Shown here piece after piece: positions 26,436 through 34,831 of a stretch of DNA of 64,000 nucleotides (the stretch's first letter is position 1; every line of letters starts with the position of its first letter). A program made the translations under genes and the position numbers. The stretch is from Nannocystis punicea (GTDB lineage Bacteria > Myxococcota_A > Polyangia > Nannocystales > Nannocystaceae), in assembly GCF_026965555.1 (NCBI RefSeq), contig NZ_CP114040.1, positions 12,793,501 to 12,857,500 of the forward strand. The letters run 5' to 3'. Below the pieces are notes generated by a model, which was given only the letters and a program-made list of their open reading frames with translations, searched no databases and was not told the origin of the DNA.

Positions 26436-28295
26436 ATGCTGAAACATTCGACGCACAACAATCTCCGCAAGTACGCCGCATGCGCCGCCGGCCTGGCGCT
26501 GAGCCTCGCCCCCCTCGACAGGGTCGCGCACGCTTACTGCATCACCAACGGTTCGGCTTACCTGGAGCTGGTGTCGGGCGAGTTGGTCCCCGTCTACCTG
26601 GGCGGCAACCTGTGGACGACCGGCCTCTCCAGCGCCGAGCTGGAAAAGTGGATCAAGGTTGCCATCGACATCATCAATCGCGCCTCGCACGACGGGCCGA
26701 AGCTGTACTTCGCCGGCCCTGAGCCGGGAGGCGTGACTCAAAGCCCCGAGATCGACTGGGCCACCGTGGAGAACGGAATCACCATCGAGGGGTACGAGTC
26801 CTGCAGTACGCAGAACTTCGAAAGCATGCCGGGGGAGTTCGCCTCGACCAACACCGATCTCGGCCGCAACAAGGCCGTCAGTTTCTTCGCGCGCGGCGGG
26901 GTCTGGGCATGCAACGCCGCGAGCGACGATGAGCACCTGAAGAACAACAGGTGGTGGGTCGATCCCGACCACGACGACGGCAGCGTGTCCTTCAATCACG
27001 ACCTCGTCGGCGTGATGGTGCACGAGCTCCTCCACTCCCTGCGGCTCAATCACACCGACGCGCCCAGCGCCAGCGCCTGTACCAACGGCGCCGTGTCGTG
27101 GACGTACGGGGCGATGTGGACGTCGCGGAAGGACTTCCGCCGCCAGCTGCGGCGCGACGACGTCGAGGGGCTTCGGGCCATCTACGGCGAGCCCGAACGC
27201 GCGATTCACGTCGCGTCCGGCGGTCCTACCTCGATCAGCTGGAACGCGCCTGCGGCGATCGATCCCGACCTGGTGACCAACACGGTCGTGTCCGCCAGCG
27301 ACGCGGTGGGCCCGAACCTCGACCAGATCCTGGTCGGCTTCACCGACACCAACGACCTCGTCCGGGTGTTCTCCGGCACCACGATCGGCTGGGACACCAA
27401 CGCCTTCAGCGGCGGCATCCTCATGGACAACGGCGCCGGGGCCTCCCTGAAGACCTTCGACCGCACCGAGGTCGCGCTGGGCTACAACGAGTCGGACAGC
27501 ACCAAGCGCCAGTTCGTGTCGTGGTTCGGCAGCCCCTCCAGCAGCACCTCGGGCGAGAGCACGGGGAGCGTCGACACGCGCATCTGGTGGCGCACGTTCG
27601 CGGACGGGACGTGGAGGGCGCCGCAGAGCAGCCCGCTTACCCAGTACAAGTCGATGGGGGCGAGTTACGATCCGCACGAGGACGTGTTCGTCCTCGCCTA
27701 CCTCGACGTGTGGCCCGACGACGGCGACGGCCAGACATACGACATCGTGGGCGATCAGCGCGTGTTCGTGCGCACGATCAACGCGGTCTCGGGCGGCGGC
27801 GGCTGCACTCAGGCCATGACCACCGTCGGGCACGTGCTCGAGGTCGGCAGCGTGTCGTGCGACCACCGCAACCCGAGCGCGACGCGCTGCGTCGTGCCGC
27901 TGTCCACCACCGAACAGTCCGGACCGGTCGTGCGGATGATGGAGGGCGCCATCACGACCTTCAACGGCTCGATCTGCTTCGTCCGCGACGGGCAGGACGA
28001 TCCGCTGGTGATCCCCTTGACCACGAGCAAGCCGTCCTACGGGATGCTGGACTCGGCGATGGCGGGCGGGACGGCGAACGGCCTGGTGATGTTCAGCTAC
28101 GTCTCCGGGTTCAGCGGGACGACCCCCGGCACCTCCAACTACGCGAAGATCTTCACGATGACCCGCAACGCCAGCAACCTGTTGACCGGCACGGTGGCCA
28201 ACGAGCGCACCTTCCCGTCGAACCACTGGCCGATCAGCCTGGGCTCGATGGCGTCCGGCGGGACGAGCACCTGGCGCGCCTTCACGCACCAGTGA
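26436..28295 (+). CDS. Secreted matrixin-like zinc metalloprotease
   Basis: A 619-residue exported protease. Residues 1-33 are a signal peptide ending AHA. The catalytic domain (about 35-250) has the metzincin zinc motif HELLHSLRLNHTD (H196, E197, H200, H206) and a downstream YGAMWTS that can serve as the Met-turn, then the matrixin-like helix DDVEGLRAIYG. The C-terminal 350 residues are beta-rich repeats (TVVSASDAVGPNLDQILVGF, EDVFVLAYLDVW) that may form a propeller for binding substrate. GAGGAGG precedes the ATG. It is co-transcribed with the upstream lipoprotein. The target is unknown; a predatory or scavenging role fits the organism type. Confidence 0.88.
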   Translation: MLKHSTHNNLRKYAACAAGLALSLAPLDRVAHAYCITNGSAYLELVSGELVPVYLGGNLWTTGLSSAELEKWIKVAIDIINRASHDGPKLYFAGPEPGGVTQSPEIDWATVENGITIEGYESCSTQNFESMPGEFASTNTDLGRNKAVSFFARGGVWACNAASDDEHLKNNRWWVDPDHDDGSVSFNHDLVGVMVHELLHSLRLNHTDAPSASACTNGAVSWTYGAMWTSRKDFRRQLRRDDVEGLRAIYGEPERAIHVASGGPTSISWNAPAAIDPDLVTNTVVSASDAVGPNLDQILVGFTDTNDLVRVFSGTTIGWDTNAFSGGILMDNGAGASLKTFDRTEVALGYNESDSTKRQFVSWFGSPSSSTSGESTGSVDTRIWWRTFADGTWRAPQSSPLTQYKSMGASYDPHEDVFVLAYLDVWPDDGDGQTYDIVGDQRVFVRTINAVSGGGGCTQAMTTVGHVLEVGSVSCDHRNPSATRCVVPLSTTEQSGPVVRMMEGAITTFNGSICFVRDGQDDPLVIPLTTSKPSYGMLDSAMAGGTANGLVMFSYVSGFSGTTPGTSNYAKIFTMTRNASNLLTGTVANERTFPSNHWPISLGSMASGGTSTWRAFTHQ

Positions 28296-28324
28296 CGCGG
28301 TCGTCCGACGCGGCATGAGATGCG

Positions 28325-28358
28325 TCGAGAGACATGTCCTTCTGGACATGTCTCTCGA
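28325..28358. repeat. ACATGTC-family palindrome, best copy (15-base stem)
   Basis: A perfect 15-base stem with loop TTCT, core GAGACATGTCC / GGACATGTCTC. It lies 30 bases after the metalloprotease stop, between convergent genes, so it could end transcription from either side; no T-run follows directly. Confidence 0.85.
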
Positions 28359-28602
28359 TGTGTGCCGGCGGCGCGCTTCTGGCCGCGCATCGCTCAGGCG
28401 GAGCGCGGGGGCTCGCGGCGGATCGGCCGAGCGGCGACGTCGACGGCCCGGAAGCCGCTGCCGCCGGCGGCGGCGAGGTCGACGTGCGCGTCGTCGGCCG
28501 GATCGTTCGGGCGGGTGTCCTCAGGGACAGATCGGCGTCGGCGGGCGCGGAGGATGAGACGACTCGATGGCAGCGCTGAGGCGACCGCGGGCGCCGAGGT
28601 GT

Positions 28603-28680
28603 CGATGTCTTTACGGGCATGTCCCAGGAGACATGTCATGTTGTCGTGACCGGAGCGTGCTCGATGTCTTTTCGGACATC
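28603..28680. repeat. Cluster of ACATGTC-family palindromes
   Basis: Three related half- or full palindromes lie in 78 bases: GATGTCTTTACGGGCATGTC, then GGCATGTCCCAGGAGACATGTC, then GATGTC-TTTTCG-GACATC. They sit just past the stop of the GT-C-like gene, whose codon is at 28681. The 385-base gap 28296-28680 holds only these elements and the hairpin at 28325. Confidence 0.75.
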
Positions 28681-31152
28681 TCAAGGCCCGGCGCGCACGC
28701 TGAGCCAGCGCCACGTGAACGCGTCGCACTTCGCGGCGAGCGCCAGCGCGGCGGAGGAGGGCACCCGGGCGGGCAAGGCCCACAGCAGCGGGCCGTCGGG
28801 CTCGCGCGGCAGCGACGCGAGGACGAGCGGGCCGGCGTCGGTGTGCAGGGCGGCGGTGACCTCGCAGGCGGGGGCGCCGGCTGGCAGCCACAGCTCGACG
28901 CGGGCGCCCAGCGGCAGCGGCAGCGGCTCGGTGACGAAGCCGGTGTGAGTGGCCGCGACGAACATGCTGTCGGGGTAGAGGCTGAAGGCGCCGGAGCTGC
29001 GCCAGATCGATCTGTCGAGCTGCTGCAGCTCCCACGGGCCGCCGCCGTCGACGAGCCGGGCCGGGGCGCCGCCCTCGACGGTCTCGGCGCGCGGGGCGTG
29101 ATAAACGCCGCGGGCGACGACGCGGGTGCGCCAGGGGCCGTGCGCGGCCGAGGGCCAGCGCTGGCGATCGGCGGGCTCCCAGCCGCCGGACAGCAGGAAC
29201 ACCGGGGTGCCGGCCTTGAGCGCGCCCTCGACGATGTGCCCGCCGGGCGCCGCTGCGAGGGCGTCGCGGCCGAACGAGAGCAGGGCCGGGGCGGCCAGGA
29301 GGCCGCGCCAGCGGCCGGGGGCGCGGTCGTCGAACAGCAGCAACGAGTCCTCGGGGACATGTTCGAAGAGACCGGCGAGCTGGGCGGGGTCGTCGGCGAG
29401 GTCGCGGGTCCAGTAGACCTCGCGCGGGACCAGGCGCAGCGGCGGCAGCAACCACGCCAGCAGCACGGCGCCGCAGGCGAGGGCGGCCGGGCGCGGGCCG
29501 CGGCGGCGCTCGAGGCGGGCGACGAGGTGTCCCAAGAGACAGGCGGTGGCGACCGCGAGCACCGGGACGACGTCGGCGACGAAGTAGCGGGCGTAGTAGA
29601 ACTCGTAGCGCACGCCCGACTTGAGCGCGGCGGTCAGGACGACCGCGGCGGCCAGGGCGACCCACGGCAGGTGCCGCTCGTCGGCGCGGCGAACCGCGAG
29701 GGCCAGACCGACGAGGCCGAACAGCAGCGGCAGCGGCCCGCCGTGGCGCAGCAGCACCGCGAGCACCTGCTGCTCGGGGCTCGCTTCGTCGCTCCCGAGC
29801 CACGCTCTCCGCACCAGGACGATCGCGGCGAGGGCGAGGCCGAGGCCGGCGAGGACTCGCAGCACCCGGCGCGCGAGGCCGCGGAGGGGCGGGGAGAGGC
29901 GGCCCAGGCCGAGGTCGAGGAGGAGCAGGGCGGCCCCGGCGGCGAGGGTCCAGGCGACTGCGACGGCGGGGCGCGGGGTGAGCCGCGGGACGTGGAAGTG
30001 GTTGGCGGCGGCGGAGAAGAAGTAAGGCCACGAGTGCAGGACGGCCTGCACGACCGCGAGGGTGGTGCCGACGACGAGCGCCGCGAACAGGGCCCGGCGA
30101 GTGCGCGGGGCGCCGTCGCGGGCGAGCAGGAGCGCGAGGGCGAGGACGATCGCGTGGGCGACGAAGCTGCCGCGGGTGAAGGCGCCGGCGGCGAAGCAGA
30201 GGCCGCCGAGGACGGCGAGCAGGCGCGCGCCGGGGCGATCGTCGCGCTCGGCGGCACCTGCCTCGAGGGACAGGCAGGCGGCCATCAACAGGCAGGCGCG
30301 GGCGAGGTTCTCGGTGACTGTGAAGGTGGAGATCCACAGGTCGAGCGGGTGCAGCGCGAGGCCGGCGAGCGCGACGAGGCCGATGGTGCCGGCGCGGCGG
30401 CGGACCAGCGGATCGGCGCTGTCCAGGGCGAGGCGCCGCGCGAGGCCGAACAGGGCCAGGGCCGAGAGGGCCCAGAACGGCACGAGCGGCCAGGTCGAGC
30501 GGGCGAAGCCCCAGTCGAGCTCGCACATGGCGAACCACACCGGCATCAGCTGAAAAAACGCGGGGACCAGGCGGCCCGCGCGGGCGTCCTCGATGTGGAT
30601 CCCCGCGGTCCAGCGACCCTCGCGGACGCCCGCGAGCGGCGAATCGGCGGGTTGCGGCTTGACGCGGTAGGCGGCCAGGACGTCGGCCTGCGGGACGCCG
30701 CGCACCGCTCCTCGCAGCAAGCGATCGACCGGCCGCAGGCGACCGGTGCGGGCGATGTGGTGACCGACGTTGACGTAGATGCCCTGATCCTGGCCGCCCT
30801 GCAGGTAGGGGGACGGGTGCAGGCGCAGGCCGACGCCGGCGACGATCAGGACGCCGAGGCCGAGCGCGAGCGGGCGAGCGTGGAGGACAATGGCAGGAGT
30901 GATTGCGGGCAGTCGACGGCGGGCGACGAATGCGAGGAGTATGATGATTGCGAATGCGGCGAACAGACCGAGGCGCAGGGGCCAAGGCTGCAGTCGGCCG
31001 AGGTCGAGCAAGATCAGGCCGACTGCGCTGGCGGCGAGGAAGGTGCCGGCGAGGGCGACGCAGAGGGCCACGACGGCGCCGAGGCGATCGCGCAGGAGCG
31101 CCGCGACCGCGAGGACGGTGAGCAGCGCGAGCGCGGTCAGGAGGCCGGGCAC
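28681..31152 (-). CDS. GT-C-like integral membrane protein
   Basis: An 823-residue membrane protein with about 13 hydrophobic segments up to residue 560 and an extracytoplasmic C-terminal domain of about 260 residues. The segment QGGQDQGIYVNVGHHIARTG after the early helices resembles the first-loop acidic motif of GT-C glycosyltransferases (PMT/ArnT class), which transfer sugars from lipid carriers. RYEFYYARYFVADVVPVLAV is a later conserved-looking loop. I infer glycosyltransferase activity only from this layout. The GTG at 31152 is used; an earlier GTG at 31269 would add 39 Pro/Arg-rich residues. Palindrome-related sequence codes for LLGHL and LFEHVPEDS in the second half. Confidence 0.6.
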   Translation of the reverse strand: MPGLLTALALLTVLAVAALLRDRLGAVVALCVALAGTFLAASAVGLILLDLGRLQPWPLRLGLFAAFAIIILLAFVARRRLPAITPAIVLHARPLALGLGVLIVAGVGLRLHPSPYLQGGQDQGIYVNVGHHIARTGRLRPVDRLLRGAVRGVPQADVLAAYRVKPQPADSPLAGVREGRWTAGIHIEDARAGRLVPAFFQLMPVWFAMCELDWGFARSTWPLVPFWALSALALFGLARRLALDSADPLVRRRAGTIGLVALAGLALHPLDLWISTFTVTENLARACLLMAACLSLEAGAAERDDRPGARLLAVLGGLCFAAGAFTRGSFVAHAIVLALALLLARDGAPRTRRALFAALVVGTTLAVVQAVLHSWPYFFSAAANHFHVPRLTPRPAVAVAWTLAAGAALLLLDLGLGRLSPPLRGLARRVLRVLAGLGLALAAIVLVRRAWLGSDEASPEQQVLAVLLRHGGPLPLLFGLVGLALAVRRADERHLPWVALAAAVVLTAALKSGVRYEFYYARYFVADVVPVLAVATACLLGHLVARLERRRGPRPAALACGAVLLAWLLPPLRLVPREVYWTRDLADDPAQLAGLFEHVPEDSLLLFDDRAPGRWRGLLAAPALLSFGRDALAAAPGGHIVEGALKAGTPVFLLSGGWEPADRQRWPSAAHGPWRTRVVARGVYHAPRAETVEGGAPARLVDGGGPWELQQLDRSIWRSSGAFSLYPDSMFVAATHTGFVTEPLPLPLGARVELWLPAGAPACEVTAALHTDAGPLVLASLPREPDGPLLWALPARVPSSAALALAAKCDAFTWRWLSVRAGP

Positions 31153-31269
31153 GCGGCGCAGGCTACCATCGATGCGACTCTGGCGGGCTCGTGCAGTCGC
31201 GCCACGGGAGTCACGTAGGCGCGGCGGTGCTCGGCCGGCCGGCGGGGTGCTCGGCGCCGGCGCGGGCAC

Positions 31270-31298
31270 GCCAAGGACATGTTTTTATGAGTCATGGC
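31270..31298. repeat. ACATGTC-family element, degenerate
   Basis: GGACATG and GTCATGGC arms around TTTTTATGA in the gap between two minus-strand genes. The outer GCC/GGC bases also pair. A weak member of the family. Confidence 0.45.
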
Positions 31299-32109
31299 AT
31301 TCGTCGCTCGCGGGTCGCGGCGCACGGCGGCGGCGGCCGAGCAGCGCGAGCAGCAGCAGGAGCGGAGGGGGCGTGCGCGACGCGGCCAGGGAGCAGCCGC
31401 CCGGGATCTCGATGTCGATCCACTCGCCGTAACCGGAGTGATTGCCGGCGAGGTCGAAGGCGCTGAGGCGGATCCGCGTGCGCGCTCCGGGCTCGCCGGG
31501 CCAGTTGTCGAGGCACAGGCCGCGGCCGAGAAACAACTCGTCGCCGGTATAGACCTCGGTGATCTCGCCGGACAGCGTCTGCGGATCGAGCTCGGCCTGG
31601 CCCTCTTGCTCGAGCACGACGAGCGACATCGGCTGCTTGAGGGCGATGTAGGCGTGACCTTCTTCGCGGTCGCTGCCGTATGCGATGTCCTCGACGACCG
31701 GGATCGGCGGCGGCTTGGTGTCGAAGGCGTCGCCGACGGTGAAGCTCCAGTCGCTGAAGCCAGCGAGGAAGACCTCGTGCAGGCCCGGGACCAGCGGCTC
31801 GACGGGCGTGAAGATCCACAGGTCGAGTCCGGGGTGCTCCTTGGGATCGCCCCAGATCCAGTTGGTGTCGACGATCGAGTGCGTCAGCGCGACGGGGCCG
31901 TCGGGGCCGACGAGCTCGATGGTGTCGAGATAATTGAAATCGGAGAGGGGAAGGTTGATCCACAGGCGGGTGTTGGTCGGCACCTCGATCGCGCCGGGCT
32001 CGGGCAGGCGGTGGGCGAGGCCGTAGAAGTTGTCGCAGTCCACCACGACGTCGTTGTTACAGGCGGAGGCGAGCAGGGCGGCGGCGAGGCACGGCGAGAC
32101 GCGGCGCAC
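31285..32109 (-). CDS. Lipoprotein with MYXO-CTERM-like C-terminal tail
   Basis: A 274-residue exported protein. The GTG at 32109 gives the signal VSPCLAAALLASACNND, with lipobox ASAC. The mature part is beta-rich (LWINLPLSDFNYLDTIELVG, PLVPGLHEVFLAGF, IRLSAFDLAGNHSGYGEWID), resembling Ig-like or fibronectin-like domains. It ends GGCSLAAS, a hydrophobic PLLLLLALLG and RRRRAPR, like a MYXO-CTERM signal. Having both a lipobox and such a tail is odd; one of them may not be used. No ATG start fits this frame. Confidence 0.68.
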   Translation of the reverse strand: MRRVSPCLAAALLASACNNDVVVDCDNFYGLAHRLPEPGAIEVPTNTRLWINLPLSDFNYLDTIELVGPDGPVALTHSIVDTNWIWGDPKEHPGLDLWIFTPVEPLVPGLHEVFLAGFSDWSFTVGDAFDTKPPPIPVVEDIAYGSDREEGHAYIALKQPMSLVVLEQEGQAELDPQTLSGEITEVYTGDELFLGRGLCLDNWPGEPGARTRIRLSAFDLAGNHSGYGEWIDIEIPGGCSLAASRTPPPLLLLLALLGRRRRAPRPASDECHDS

Positions 32110-32185
32110 GGGCGCAGCATAGCGGTTCGCGGCGCAGCTGTCGCCGTGGCTCCTGGAGCCGTGAGATGAACTTCGGGACAGGTGG

Positions 32186-33070
32186 TCAGCCGAGCGCGGC
32201 GCGCAGGTGGACGGCGACGAGGTCGGCGGCGGCGGCGATGAGCTTGGGGTCGTCGTAGAAGTCGACCTGGCCCTGCGAGGTGAGCCAGTGGATCGCCTTG
32301 GGCCCGCGGAGCGCGGCGTGGAAGCTGCGCGCGAGCGCGGGCGCGAGGGCCTTCTCCGAGTGGACCAGCGCAGTGGGCACGCGGATGTTCGGCGCGGCGG
32401 ACTGGGCGTCGAAGGGGACGGTGTGCTCGCGCGACATGACCGCGAAGGCGTTGACGTAATTGGCGACCGCTCCGCGCGGGGTGCCATAATAATTAAAGGC
32501 CTCGGCGAGCGGCATGGCGACCTCGCCGTCGCCGACCGCGGGGATCGTGTCGGCCTGGCCGGTGGCCTCCCAGCGCTCCCGCGCGGCCCGCCCGGCGGCG
32601 ATGGCGGCCTCGAAGCCGGCCTCGCCCATCCACTTGAGCTGCATCGCCACGTCGTGGAAGAACCCGGCGACGGCCGCGAAGGCGCGGATCCGCGGATCCT
32701 CGGCGACCGCGGCGGCGACGTAGCCCGCGCCCGCACACACGCCGACGGCGCCGATCCGCTTGCTGTCGACGCGCTCGTGCGCGACCAGGAAGTCGACCGC
32801 GGCGCGCAGGTCCTCGACCTTCTTCGGCGGCGACTCGTACTGGCGCGGCTGGCCGCCGCTCTCGCCGAAGAAGCGGTGGTCGAAGACGAGGGCGACGAAG
32901 CCCCGCTCGGCGAGCGCGCGGGCGTGGTTGCCCTGGGCCTGCTCCTTCACCGAGGTCAGCGGGCCGTCGACGACGACCGCTGCCAGGCGACCCTCACGCG
33001 CGGGGACGAACAGGTCGCCGACGATCGGCGCGCCGTGGGACTCGAAGGTGATTCGATGCGTGTCGACCAT
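32186..33070 (-). CDS. Alpha/beta hydrolase, dienelactone-hydrolase-like
   Basis: A 294-residue cytoplasmic alpha/beta hydrolase. The nucleophile elbow is GVCAGAGY (residues about 110-117), so the nucleophile is Cys, as in dienelactone hydrolases. VFDHRFFGESGG marks the early strand and turn, and an Asp and a His from the C-terminal part (VHSEKALAP and the last helix region) would complete the triad, though the His is less clear. The central AMQLKWMGEAGFEAAIAAG forms a cap. Substrate unknown; carboxylic esters or lactones are likely. Confidence 0.82.
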   Translation of the reverse strand: MVDTHRITFESHGAPIVGDLFVPAREGRLAAVVVDGPLTSVKEQAQGNHARALAERGFVALVFDHRFFGESGGQPRQYESPPKKVEDLRAAVDFLVAHERVDSKRIGAVGVCAGAGYVAAAVAEDPRIRAFAAVAGFFHDVAMQLKWMGEAGFEAAIAAGRAARERWEATGQADTIPAVGDGEVAMPLAEAFNYYGTPRGAVANYVNAFAVMSREHTVPFDAQSAAPNIRVPTALVHSEKALAPALARSFHAALRGPKAIHWLTSQGQVDFYDDPKLIAAAADLVAVHLRAALG

Positions 33071-33115
33071 GACGCGACGCTACCACGCGTGCATGACGTT
33101 TTGCCGGCGCGACCG

Positions 33116-34660
33116 TCACTCGATCGCGCCGATGTCGGGCGCGTCGCCGCGCGGCTGGCCGAAGAAGTCGAACTCGGGGATGACGATGTCGGCGTCGCCG
33201 GGCCAGCCGGCGTCGATCAGAGGACTGCCGGCGGCCGGCGCGAACGCGTCGGCCGCCGGATCGACGATCGCAGGCCCCTCGCCGCCGGGGATCGCGGAGA
33301 ATTGGGGGTCCTCGGCGACGATGTCGTGGGGCCCGTCCTGCCACTGACCGAGCGAATAAGCGAACAGGTTGTAGTCGCCGCGGTGCTCGGCCGGGTCGTA
33401 CTCGCCGCCGATGTGCGTGTAATTGATACTGAGGATGACGTTGTTGTAAAGGTCGAGGTCGCTGACGTTGACGCCGATCGACAGGCCGCCGTAAGCGCCC
33501 TGGTGCAGGCCCCAGATCACGTTGTTCAGGACCTCGATCCCGCGGGCGTCCTCGATGTAGGCGACGAACCCGGTCTCGGGGCTGTAGAGGATGTTGTTGG
33601 CGAGCAGGACGTTCTCGCAGTACTCGCTCTCGCCCATGCCGAGCTCGTCGGCCCAGTTGCCGAAGAAGACCGCGGCGGTGCTGGCGACGTCGTAGATCAT
33701 GTTGCCGACGATCTCGCTGTCGGCGACGTCGTAGAGCTCGAGGCCGTCGCTGTGGCCGTTGTAGCAGGGGCCGCAGTCGCCGTCGGTGCCGCAGCCGTGG
33801 AGGGCGTGGACGACGTTGCCGGTGAACGAGAGGTTGACGAGGCCGGCGATCGAGACGCCGTCGTCGGCGGCGTCGTGGATCCGGTTGCCGGCGACCACCA
33901 CGTCGTCGCCGCTGATGTTCATGGCGGTGCAGGCGCCGCCCGTGTGCTTGCCGCCGCGCTCGGCGAAGGCGCCGTCGACGTCGCTGCGGAGGAAGCGGAT
34001 CGCCGGCGCGGCGATGTCGACGACGGTGCTCTCGAAGCCGCCGACGACGCGGGTGGCGTCGCGGCCGTCGAACTCGTAGCGCCCGCTGGTGAACCGCAGC
34101 TCGCCGAACACCGCCTCGCCGGCGGCGAAGCCGGGGTCCCAGCCGACGTCCGTGCCGTGGTCGGCGGCGCTGGCCCGCAGCACGCGGATGTCCTGGTCAC
34201 CGGCTTCGGCGTCGTCGAACTGGTACGCGGGGTAGCTGCCGGCGGCGACGAAGTAGACGTGGCCGCGCTGGAGCTCGGCCGGCAGCTCGGGCGAGGCGTC
34301 GTCCCAGTCGGCGCCGCTGCCCGACGCGCCGGCCCTGACGTAATGACAGTTGTCGTCGGCGCACTCGGTCGGCTGCGCGCCGGTGGTCGTCCCGCTGGTG
34401 ATGTCCTCGCCGGTCGAGGTCGCGGGCGCTTCTGTGGTGCCGGTGCTGGTGCCGGTCGGGCCCTCGGTGGTGGTCGGTGGGTCGCTGTCGCTCGTCGGGC
34501 CAGGCGTCGACGTCGGTGATGACATTGTTCCGCCGGTCGGGTCCGCGCCGGTGCCGGGCGGGTCGTCGCTGTCGCTGCTGCTGTTGCCGCCGCCGCCGCC
34601 GCAAGCGCTGGTGAGCGCGACGGCGACGAACCACTTCCATTGCGCGCTCGGTGTCTGCAC
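33116..34660 (-). CDS. Parallel beta-helix repeat lipoprotein
   Basis: A 514-residue predicted lipoprotein. The GTG at 34660 gives a signal ending VALTSACGGG (lipobox TSAC). A Thr/Ser/Pro linker (about 25-95) leads to a right-handed parallel beta-helix with many PbH1-like coils, e.g. NRIHDAADDGVSIAG, NLSFTGNVVHALHGCG, SEIVGNMIYDVASTA and VLLANNILYSPETGF. The end PLIDAGWPGD and FGQPRGDAPDIGAIE is the usual close of such choice-of-anchor or pectate-lyase-like proteins. The fold fits binding or cutting of polysaccharide, but no catalytic set is visible. It is divergent from the MACPF-like gene. Confidence 0.85.
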   Translation of the reverse strand: MQTPSAQWKWFVAVALTSACGGGGGNSSSDSDDPPGTGADPTGGTMSSPTSTPGPTSDSDPPTTTEGPTGTSTGTTEAPATSTGEDITSGTTTGAQPTECADDNCHYVRAGASGSGADWDDASPELPAELQRGHVYFVAAGSYPAYQFDDAEAGDQDIRVLRASAADHGTDVGWDPGFAAGEAVFGELRFTSGRYEFDGRDATRVVGGFESTVVDIAAPAIRFLRSDVDGAFAERGGKHTGGACTAMNISGDDVVVAGNRIHDAADDGVSIAGLVNLSFTGNVVHALHGCGTDGDCGPCYNGHSDGLELYDVADSEIVGNMIYDVASTAAVFFGNWADELGMGESEYCENVLLANNILYSPETGFVAYIEDARGIEVLNNVIWGLHQGAYGGLSIGVNVSDLDLYNNVILSINYTHIGGEYDPAEHRGDYNLFAYSLGQWQDGPHDIVAEDPQFSAIPGGEGPAIVDPAADAFAPAAGSPLIDAGWPGDADIVIPEFDFFGQPRGDAPDIGAIE

Positions 34661-34831
34661 GCGCCGAGCGTAACACGCCGACGCGGGCGAGCTCGCTCGT
34701 GCAGATCGTCGCAATTGTTTTCACCTCGACCATCACTTTGGGTCGACGCGTTTCCCAAGTCGAGTGCGGTCGTCGGGGGCAGAGAACCTCGGGCGCGGTC
34801 GCTTGCCGGAGCGCACCACAAGGAGTCGAAG